Source of the DNA: Selenomonadales bacterium
GTDB lineage: Bacteria; Bacillota; Negativicutes; RGIG982
Direction: 5' to 3'
NCBI GenBank assembly: GCA_017390595.1
Contig: JAFPBC010000101.1
Span: forward strand, 1 to 6,587
Length of the DNA: 6,587 bases
The notes under the pieces were generated by a model. It was not told the DNA's origin, did no database searches, and saw nothing but the letters and a program-made list of their open reading frames with translations. Position numbers and translations under genes: made by a program. Positions 1-5,029 of this stretch are shown here, one piece after another. How positions within the stretch are numbered: position 1 is the first letter of the stretch; each line of letters starts with the position of its first letter.

Positions 1-278
1 GTATCCGTTCGCATTATCGCGAGCTTGTCGACCTTGCTGTTATCAAGTTCGCCATCTCTCCGCTTATTTTATACGGTATCGCGCTTATACTCATCGACAA
101 TGAGATCATGCGCTATGCCCTCTTGATACTCTCCTTTACCCCGACTGCCGTCAACGCTGTCATCACAGCACGCATCTACGGGCTCAACCTCCACCTTACG
201 ATGGCGGCCTTCATCGCAACGACACTTCTATTCCTCATCCTTATCTACCCCGCCCTATTCTTCTTATTACCGCACTAA
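1..278 (+). CDS. Probable AEC-family transporter, C-terminal end only
   Basis: This is the 3' end of a gene entering from outside the window. The first complete codon starts at 3, giving 91 residues before the TAA at 276-278. The fragment is strongly hydrophobic, with three likely membrane segments at about residues 11-31, 38-56 and 66-89. The middle one contains SFTPTAVNAVITARIYG. A Pro, small residues and Asn, followed by an A-x-x-Y-G stretch just before the last helix, is what I associate with the C-terminal half of AEC (auxin efflux carrier, permease) proteins, which export small organic anions. Substrate cannot be told from this piece. It runs convergently toward the glycosyltransferase and shares its terminator. 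The family call rests on the motif and topology alone; another ten-helix permease family remains possible. Confidence 0.6.
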   Translation, partial: IRSHYRELVDLAVIKFAISPLILYGIALILIDNEIMRYALLILSFTPTAVNAVITARIYGLNLHLTMAAFIATTLLFLILIYPALFFLLPH

Positions 279-308
279 AAAAGAGAGCCTGCTCAGGCTC
301 TCTTTTTT
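277..308. terminator. Bidirectional intrinsic terminator between convergent genes
   Basis: A perfect inverted repeat with 14-base arms (277-290 and 295-308) encloses the tetraloop GCTC. The GC-rich core AGAGAGCCT/AGGCTCTCT is flanked by six A on one side and six T on the other. It therefore reads as a hairpin plus U-run on both strands. It overlaps the last two bases of the transporter stop codon and lies one base beyond the glycosyltransferase stop (310), so it can end both transcripts. Confidence 0.9.
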
Positions 309-309
309 G

Positions 310-1404
310 TTATCTTCGTACTTTCACAGGAATCATTCCAAACAGTTTTCTCACTACACATGTTTTATCATAGTGATCTCTCCAGACCGTGATACCGAGG
401 AATTTGATATCATGATCAATTTTTTTCTCTTTAACAATGATGATCCCGCCCAAATATTTTCGGTTGGTCGCTACCGTTCTTGCCAGGATCAACTTCAAGA
501 GTCGCTGACCGCTCATGCTGCAGTCAAGCTCCGTGATATGTTCATCTTGGATAAACGCTGTCGCTGTATCTAAAATACATTCCCGACTTTCTTTGCTTCT
601 GTTTCGTACGATCGTAGTCACTACCGCCCGCAGAAAAAATTCGATCGCAAAACGACGATGCTCATCAATTCCATTCTTTTTGAGTTCATGATACAATGCG
701 ATCGCACTTTTCATCATATCTTGATTGATGCTGCGCTTGACGCGAACATCAGACATGATACTGCGCACACGTTGTCGATAATGATACAGCACGTCTTCAA
801 TATAGACCATGCGTCTGCTGTGAAGCGCATAGAGTCGCCACCAGTATTCGTCTTCGTGTTTAAGTCCCGCGGGAAAGCGAATTTGATTATCTTCAATAAT
901 ACTTCTCCGATATATCTTGTTCCACAAACAACAGTTCGTATTCTCAATGACTTCTTCTGTCAGTTCGGTTTCCGTCGGGAAACGATACCGCAAATATTCT
1001 TTTAGGCTTTTTATTTTTTTATGTCGGTCTCCGAATAAACGTGTCGCACACATTGCTATGTCCGCCTGCGATGATACGATGGCATGATACAGTTTCTCGC
1101 AGAAATCTCTTTCTACATAGTCGTCACTGTCTACGAACATGATGTATGGTGCTGTGCTATGTTCAAGACCGCTGTTTCGCGCAACTGCTATGCCTTGGTT
1201 CGTCTTATGTCGGACGAGTTTGATACGAGCATCTTTCTGCGCATATCGCTCGGCAATGGCCGCTGAATCGTCAGTCCCACGATCATCGACAAGAACGAGC
1301 TCAATATTGTCCATCGTTTGATTCAAAACAGAATCCAGGCACTGCGGTAAATATTCCGCTACATTATAGAATGGGATGATAATTGATATTTCCGGCCTAT
1401 TCAT
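310..1404 (-). CDS. Family 2 glycosyltransferase (GT-A fold), 364 aa
   Basis: The protein probably transfers a sugar from a nucleotide-sugar donor onto a growing surface polysaccharide or glycolipid; donor and acceptor are unknown. The N-terminal GT2 domain (about residues 5-215) opens with ISIIIPFYN. It has the nucleotide-binding VDD at 39-41 (VDDRGTDDS), the GIAVARNSGL segment at 71-80, the metal-binding DSDD at 92-95, and a likely catalytic-base motif HEDE at 183-186. The remainder is helical, without clear membrane segments, so the enzyme is probably cytoplasmic or membrane-peripheral. The C-terminus (about 333-364) carries two similar units, IKFLGITVWR and KLFGMIPVKVRR. An in-frame ATG at 1422 has no ribosome binding site, while ATG 1404 has AAGAGGA six bases upstream, so I chose 1404. 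The gene has its own promoter and is more AT-rich than glmS and glmM, which hints at separate acquisition. Confidence 0.88.
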   Translation of the reverse strand: MNRPEISIIIPFYNVAEYLPQCLDSVLNQTMDNIELVLVDDRGTDDSAAIAERYAQKDARIKLVRHKTNQGIAVARNSGLEHSTAPYIMFVDSDDYVERDFCEKLYHAIVSSQADIAMCATRLFGDRHKKIKSLKEYLRYRFPTETELTEEVIENTNCCLWNKIYRRSIIEDNQIRFPAGLKHEDEYWWRLYALHSRRMVYIEDVLYHYRQRVRSIMSDVRVKRSINQDMMKSAIALYHELKKNGIDEHRRFAIEFFLRAVVTTIVRNRSKESRECILDTATAFIQDEHITELDCSMSGQRLLKLILARTVATNRKYLGGIIIVKEKKIDHDIKFLGITVWRDHYDKTCVVRKLFGMIPVKVRR

Positions 1405-1410
1405 AGTGAT

Positions 1411-1417
1411 TCCTCTT
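1411..1417 (-). promoter_or_regulatory. Ribosome binding site deciding the glycosyltransferase start
   Basis: AAGAGGA on the minus strand lies six bases upstream of ATG 1404-1402. The alternative upstream ATG at 1422 is preceded only by an A/T-rich stretch with no purine-rich Shine-Dalgarno sequence. This supports the shorter protein beginning MNRPEIS. Confidence 0.8.
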
Positions 1418-1437
1418 GACATTTTATTTGTACTTTT

Positions 1438-1466
1438 ATTTTATATCTATTAAATGTCTTTTTCAA
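1438..1466 (-). promoter_or_regulatory. Sigma70-type promoter of the glycosyltransferase gene
   Basis: On the minus strand TTGAAA (1466-1461) and TAAAAT (1443-1438) are separated by exactly 17 bases. Each matches the consensus at five of six positions. The surroundings are very AT-rich, and the predicted start near 1431 gives a short leader of about 27 bases. With the glmS terminator just upstream, the gene is probably transcribed independently. No operator is apparent. Confidence 0.65.
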
Positions 1467-1497
1467 TACTTTCATTTTCAATCTTCTTTTCGCATAC

Positions 1498-1527
1498 AAA
1501 AACGGCACGCTTTGCCTGCGTGCCGTT
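1498..1527 (-). terminator. Intrinsic terminator of glmS
   Basis: Ten-base perfect arms (AACGGCACGC at 1501-1510 and its complement at 1518-1527) enclose a seven-base loop. On the minus strand the hairpin is followed by TTTTTGT. It begins five bases after the glmS stop codon, the expected place for the end of the glmS transcript. Confidence 0.88.
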
Positions 1528-1532
1528 CATTT

Positions 1533-3368
1533 TTATTCTACTGTTACGCTTTTCGCGAGGTTTCTCGGTTTGTCAACGTCACAGCCGCGTGTAATAGCCG
1601 CATAGTAAGCGAGGAGCTGGAGCGGAATGACGGCAAGGAGCGGAGCGAGAAGCGAGTTGGTGCGCGGTACGAAGATGGTATGATCGACGTATTTCGCGAT
1701 ATTTTTGTCGCCTTCGAGCGCGATACCGATAACGACGGCATCACGTGCTTTGATCTCTTTGATGTTGTTGACAGTTTTGTCATAGATGTCTTCCTGCGTT
1801 GCAAGAGCGATGACAGGGATACCTTCTACGATCAGCGCGAGCGTACCGTGTTTGAGTTCGCCTGCCGCATATGCTTCGGCATGGATGTAGGAGATCTCTT
1901 TGAGTTTGAGCGAGCCTTCGAGTGCTACGGCATAGTCGAGCGAACGGCCGACGAAGAATACATCTTCGTTGAAACCGTATTTCGTAGCGAACGTTTTGAT
2001 CGGTTCTACGTCCTCGAGCATCTCGTGGATCTGCGTCGGCACTTGTTTGAGTGCCTCTACAAGCTCAGCCGCGCGTTCGGGTGCTACTTTACCATTGAGC
2101 TGACCCATGTAGACAGCGAGCATGAACATCATGATGAGCTGCGTGGTGTACGCTTTGGTCGATGCTACTGCGATCTCGGGACCTGCCCACGTGTAGAGCA
2201 CATTGTCTGCTTCACGCGCGATGGAGGAGCCGACGACGTTCGTTACAGCGAGCGTGCGCGCGCCCATTGCTTTGACCTCTTTGAGTGCCGCAAGCGTATC
2301 GCTCGTTTCGCCCGACTGGCTGATAACGATCGCGAGCGTATCTTTGTCTACGAGCGGACTGCGATAACGGAATTCCGATGCGATATCGACTTCGACCGGA
2401 ATGCGGGCGAGTTTTTCGATATAATATTTGCCGACGACGCCTGCATGGTATGCGGTACCGCAAGCTACGATGAATATCTTCTTAATATCGGCAAGGTCGT
2501 GTTTCGTCCATTTGAGTTCGTTGAGAGAGATGCCCGAACCGTCTTTGGCAAGACGAGCCGACATCGTTTCACGGATGGCTTTCGGCTGTTCGTAGATCTC
2601 TTTTATCATGAAATGCTCATAGCCGCCTTTTTCTGCTGCTTCGGCATCCCAGTTGACTTCGAATACTTTTTTCGTGATGGGCACACCGTCACGGTTGTAT
2701 ACCCATACGGAGTCGCTTTTTACGACTGCCATTTCGCCGTCGCTCAAGATATACGTACGGCGTGTACGCTGAATGATAGCAGGGATATCGGATGCGATGA
2801 AGTTTTCGCCTTCACCGAGACCGATGACGAGCGGATTGTCCTGTTTCGCGCAGACGATCTTACCCGTGTCATGTTCGCTCATGATAACGAGCGCGTACGA
2901 ACCTTCTACCATGTTGAGCACTTTGCGAACGGTGTCTTCGAGAAGTTCGCCTTCTTCGTAGACTTCTTCCAAAAGGTGCGCTACGACTTCTGTATCTGTT
3001 TCGGAGCGGAAGGTATGACCTTTTTCGATGAGCATTTCTTTGAGGCTCATGAAGTTTTCGATGATGCCGTTGTGTACAACGACGAATTTACCCGTGCAAT
3101 CCGTATGCGGATGCGAGTTGCGGTCGGACGGTCTGCCGTGCGTTGCCCAGCGTGTATGACCGACACCGATGGAGCCTTCGGGCTCATTTCCTTTGATCTT
3201 CTGCTCGAGTACTTCGAGTCTGCCGAGGCTTTTTTCGACGCGGATCGTTTCACCGTTGTAGACAGCGATACCTGCCGAGTCATAGCCGCGGTATTCCAAT
3301 TTAGACAAGCCTTCAATCAAGAACGGCGTTGCTTTATCCTGACCGATATATCCAACAATACCACACAT
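1533..3368 (-). CDS. glmS: Glutamine-fructose-6-phosphate aminotransferase (isomerizing)
   Basis: The enzyme makes glucosamine-6-phosphate from fructose-6-phosphate and glutamine, the committed step to UDP-GlcNAc, in the cytoplasm. The 611 residues match the family length. The N-terminal class II glutamine amidotransferase domain (about 2-220) starts MCGIVGYIG, so Cys2 becomes the N-terminal nucleophile after Met removal. HTRWATHG (71-78) and HNGIIEN (99-105) are intact. Two SIS domains follow: CGTAYHAG (303-310), SQSGETSDT (350-358) and AVASTKAYTTQ (400-410) in the first; AEAYAAGELKHG (497-508) in the second, with His507 matching the fructose-6-phosphate ring-opening His. The tail DKPRNLAKSVTVE includes catalytic Lys606. 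All key residues are present. The family's usual KHGPLAL reads KHGTLAL. GGAGGA nine bases upstream sets the start. The leader holds a glmS ribozyme, so expression should fall when glucosamine-6-phosphate is plentiful. A terminator closes the transcript. Confidence 0.98.
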   Translation of the reverse strand: MCGIVGYIGQDKATPFLIEGLSKLEYRGYDSAGIAVYNGETIRVEKSLGRLEVLEQKIKGNEPEGSIGVGHTRWATHGRPSDRNSHPHTDCTGKFVVVHNGIIENFMSLKEMLIEKGHTFRSETDTEVVAHLLEEVYEEGELLEDTVRKVLNMVEGSYALVIMSEHDTGKIVCAKQDNPLVIGLGEGENFIASDIPAIIQRTRRTYILSDGEMAVVKSDSVWVYNRDGVPITKKVFEVNWDAEAAEKGGYEHFMIKEIYEQPKAIRETMSARLAKDGSGISLNELKWTKHDLADIKKIFIVACGTAYHAGVVGKYYIEKLARIPVEVDIASEFRYRSPLVDKDTLAIVISQSGETSDTLAALKEVKAMGARTLAVTNVVGSSIAREADNVLYTWAGPEIAVASTKAYTTQLIMMFMLAVYMGQLNGKVAPERAAELVEALKQVPTQIHEMLEDVEPIKTFATKYGFNEDVFFVGRSLDYAVALEGSLKLKEISYIHAEAYAAGELKHGTLALIVEGIPVIALATQEDIYDKTVNNIKEIKARDAVVIGIALEGDKNIAKYVDHTIFVPRTNSLLAPLLAVIPLQLLAYYAAITRGCDVDKPRNLAKSVTVE

Positions 3369-3377
3369 AATTTGGTA

Positions 3378-3383
3378 TCCTCC
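3378..3383 (-). promoter_or_regulatory. Ribosome binding site of glmS
   Basis: GGAGGA on the minus strand lies nine bases upstream of the glmS ATG (3368-3366) and 13 bases beyond the last pairing base of the ribozyme (3397). It is therefore free of the ribozyme core. This fits control by cleavage and mRNA decay rather than by masking of the ribosome site. Confidence 0.9.
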
Positions 3384-3396
3384 AACCTGTTTGTAT

Positions 3397-3532
3397 TTGC
3401 TGTTTAGCTGCTTTGTGCCCGAATCACTTCGGGTTTTGTCAGCTGACTAACGGTTACAGCAACCGAGAGGCACCCGCTGAATGTTTCGATAAACCTCTCC
3501 CTCGTCTACTTGGCGACCCAAGTCCCAGCGCT
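3397..3532 (-). ncRNA. glmS ribozyme: glmS ribozyme-riboswitch (glucosamine-6-phosphate activated)
   Basis: A self-cleaving RNA that uses glucosamine-6-phosphate as cofactor and lowers glmS mRNA. Read on the minus strand, cleavage is expected between A3532 and G3531 at the AGCGCT start. P1 is ACTTGG/CCAAGT (3523-3518 with 3513-3508) with a short loop. The conserved GACGAGG follows at 3506-3500. P2 pairs GAGAGG (3499-3494) with CCTCTC (3470-3465), around the conserved core GTTTATCGAAACAT and GCGGGTG. The core helix pairs CGCT (3530-3527) with AGCG (3478-3475). P3 is CGGTT/AACCG-like, and its loop TTGCTGT pairs with ACAGCAA (3403-3397) as the P3.1 pseudoknot. P4 is AGCTG/CAGCT and P4.1 is CCCGAA/TTCGGG with loop GTGA. 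Order and spacing match the Bacillus subtilis ribozyme from memory. The position directly upstream of glmS confirms the call. Confidence 0.96.
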
Positions 3533-3540
3533 ATCATGTA

Positions 3541-3651
3541 AAAAATGCGCGATCCTCCTTTTTTCTTCGAACAGAATAGAAAGAGGCACGCCCATACGTG
3601 CCTCTTTTCAATGCAAGCATGATTACTATTAGTTTACTCTAAAAATGCGCG
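3541..3651 (-). repeat. 11-base direct repeat flanking the glmS leader hairpin
   Basis: CGCGCATTTTT (minus strand) occurs at 3651-3641 and again at 3551-3541, exactly 100 bases apart. The first copy sits between the -35 and -10 elements of the candidate glmS promoter, and the second ends nine bases before the ribozyme cleavage site. Only these two copies were noticed. It could be a binding site, a small duplication or chance. Confidence 0.5.
3577..3607 (-). terminator. Hairpin after glmM: terminator or leader attenuator
   Basis: Perfect 11-base arms AAAGAGGCACG/CGTGCCTCTTT (3580-3590 and 3597-3607) enclose a six-base loop. On the minus strand the stem is followed by CTATTCTG, a broken, moderate U-tract, so termination may be partial. 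It lies 48 bases after the glmM stop and 48 bases before the ribozyme cleavage site. If the promoter at 3659-3631 is active, the hairpin is also inside the glmS leader. Confidence 0.65.
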
Positions 3652-3659
3652 TCCGTCAA
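3631..3659 (-). promoter_or_regulatory. Candidate sigma70 promoter for glmS, overlapping the glmM stop
   Basis: On the minus strand TTGACG (3659-3654) and TAAACT (3636-3631) are 17 bases apart; they match the consensus hexamers at five and four of six positions. The -35 element contains the glmM TGA stop. Transcription would start near 3624, giving a leader of about 255 bases that carries the hairpin at 3607-3580 and the ribozyme. This would let glmS be expressed apart from glmM. Confidence 0.5.
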
Positions 3660-5005
3660 TCTTGGCCTTGTTCTTTCCGTACGACATCTGCGATTTTACC
3701 AACGATGGTATCGAGCACTTCTGCCGTAGGGCCTTCTGCCATGACACGGATGAGCGGTTCGGTGCCCGACGGACGAACGAGGATGCGTCCTGCATCACCG
3801 AGCTCGGCTTCGCCTTCACGGATCGCCGCGAGGATAGCTTCGTTCGTTTCCCAGCCCGCTTTCGATTTGACACGGACGTTGACGAGAAGCTGCGGGAACG
3901 TGACCATGCACGCCGACAATTCGGAGAGTTTTTTGCCGCTCTGCGCGACTGCCTGTACGATCTGGAGTGCCGTAACGAGACCGTCGCCTGTCGTTGCGAC
4001 ATCGCTGAAGATGATATGACCCGACTGTTCGCCGCCGAGGACATAGCCGTTCGCGCGCATATTTTCGAGAACGTAGCGATCGCCGACTGCCGTTACTTCG
4101 ATGCGGATACCGGCTTTTTTCATTGCCTGATGAAGACCGATGTTGCTCATGACGGTAGCTACGAGCGTATCGTCTGCGAGTTTGCCTTCACGCTGAAGTT
4201 TGAGCGCGCAGATGGCCATCATATGGTCGCCGTCAACGACTTCGCCGTTTTCGTCTACTGTAAGGCAGCGGTCTGCATCGCCGTCGTGTGCGATACCCAT
4301 ATCCGCGCCATGTTCTTTGACTGCCGCCTGCAGGCTCTCTAAGTGTACCGAGCCGCAGTTGTCGTTGATGTTGATGCCGTTCGGTTCGTTATGAAGCACG
4401 ATGACTTCCGCACCGAGGCGACGAAGCACTTCGGGCGTAACGGCATAAGACGAGCCGTTCGCACAGTCTACGACGATCTTCATACCTTTGAAGTCGCCCT
4501 GTACGGTGCTGAGTGCGTATTTGATATATTCTTCCGCAAGGTCTGTGCGATATTCGATCGTACCTACTTTGGCACCTGTCGGTTTTTCGAGTTTCTCAAG
4601 ACCGCCGAGAAGCAGTTCTTCGAGCTCTGCTTCTACCGAGTCGAGAAGTTTATAACCGTCACCGCCGAAGAATTTGATACCGTTATCAGAAAATACGTTG
4701 TGCGATGCCGAGATGACGACGCCTGCCTGTGCGCCGATAAGTCTTGCGAGATATGCGACTGCAGGTGTCGGGATGACTCCGAGGAGGATGGCTTTACCAC
4801 CCGCCGAGCAGATCCCTGCCGCGAGTGCCGCCTCGAGCATCTGACCCGAGATGCGCGTATCGCGTCCGATCAAGATAACAGGTTGTCCTTCTGTATGCTG
4901 TCCGAAATATGCCGTTGCCGCACAACCCATCTGATATGCCATTTCTGCCGTTACTTCACGGTTGGCAACGCCTCTGACACCGTCTGTTCCGAATAATTTT
5001 CCCAT
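3656..5005 (-). CDS. glmM: Phosphoglucosamine mutase
   Basis: GlmM interconverts glucosamine-6-phosphate and glucosamine-1-phosphate through a phosphoserine enzyme and a bisphosphate intermediate, supplying GlmU for UDP-GlcNAc. The 449 residues are the standard length, and the opening GKLFGTDGVRG is diagnostic. Domain 1 holds the active-site loop VVISASHN (96-103), with Ser101 the expected phosphoserine. The magnesium site is DGDADR (241-246: Asp241, Asp243, Asp245). The sugar-specificity loop is GEQSGH (325-330). The C-terminal phosphate-binding loop is RPSGTEPLIRVM (411-422). The residue after SASHN is Val104 where most family members have Pro. AAAGGAGA seven bases before ATG 5005 sets the start. 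The FAD gene ends 24 bases upstream, so the two are probably co-transcribed. Downstream, 287 bases with a promoter, hairpin and ribozyme separate it from glmS, which uses the same metabolite. Confidence 0.97.
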   Translation of the reverse strand: MGKLFGTDGVRGVANREVTAEMAYQMGCAATAYFGQHTEGQPVILIGRDTRISGQMLEAALAAGICSAGGKAILLGVIPTPAVAYLARLIGAQAGVVISASHNVFSDNGIKFFGGDGYKLLDSVEAELEELLLGGLEKLEKPTGAKVGTIEYRTDLAEEYIKYALSTVQGDFKGMKIVVDCANGSSYAVTPEVLRRLGAEVIVLHNEPNGININDNCGSVHLESLQAAVKEHGADMGIAHDGDADRCLTVDENGEVVDGDHMMAICALKLQREGKLADDTLVATVMSNIGLHQAMKKAGIRIEVTAVGDRYVLENMRANGYVLGGEQSGHIIFSDVATTGDGLVTALQIVQAVAQSGKKLSELSACMVTFPQLLVNVRVKSKAGWETNEAILAAIREGEAELGDAGRILVRPSGTEPLIRVMAEGPTAEVLDTIVGKIADVVRKEQGQD

Positions 5006-5012
5006 GTTTCCG

Positions 5013-5020
5013 TCTCCTTT
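5013..5020 (-). promoter_or_regulatory. Ribosome binding site of glmM
   Basis: AAAGGAGA on the minus strand ends seven bases before the glmM ATG. It lies in the 24-base gap after the FAD gene stop (5032-5030), too short for a separate promoter plus leader. Co-transcription, possibly with translational coupling, is therefore likely. Confidence 0.85.
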
Positions 5021-5029
5021 GCGTTCACT

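Noticed and set aside
1405..1422. Upstream ATG at 1422 as start of the glycosyltransferase
   Set aside because: It has no ribosome binding site, adds residues (MSRGIT) outside the GT2 fold, and its own bases contain the AAGAGGA site for ATG 1404.
1416..3407. 663-codon open frame on the plus strand, antisense to glmS
   Set aside because: It mirrors glmS in codon-biased sequence and has no recognisable domain, a very odd composition (rich in Phe, Asp, Arg) and no ribosome binding site. The minus strand carries an unmistakable GlmS.
3454..3537. 27-codon minus-strand frame starting at ATG 3537 as a leader peptide
   Set aside because: The start is 16 bases from the Shine-Dalgarno sequence, and the frame runs through conserved ribozyme bases, which explain the sequence better.
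3369..3655. A hidden small protein gene or second riboswitch between glmS and glmM
   Set aside because: The promoter, hairpin, ribozyme and ribosome binding site account for most of the gap; no other convincing frame or conserved RNA motif was seen.
3662..4996. Long plus-strand open frames opposite glmM (226 and 217 codons)
   Set aside because: Same shadow effect: composition rich in Phe, Cys, Asp and Arg with no domain, while glmM on the minus strand is complete.
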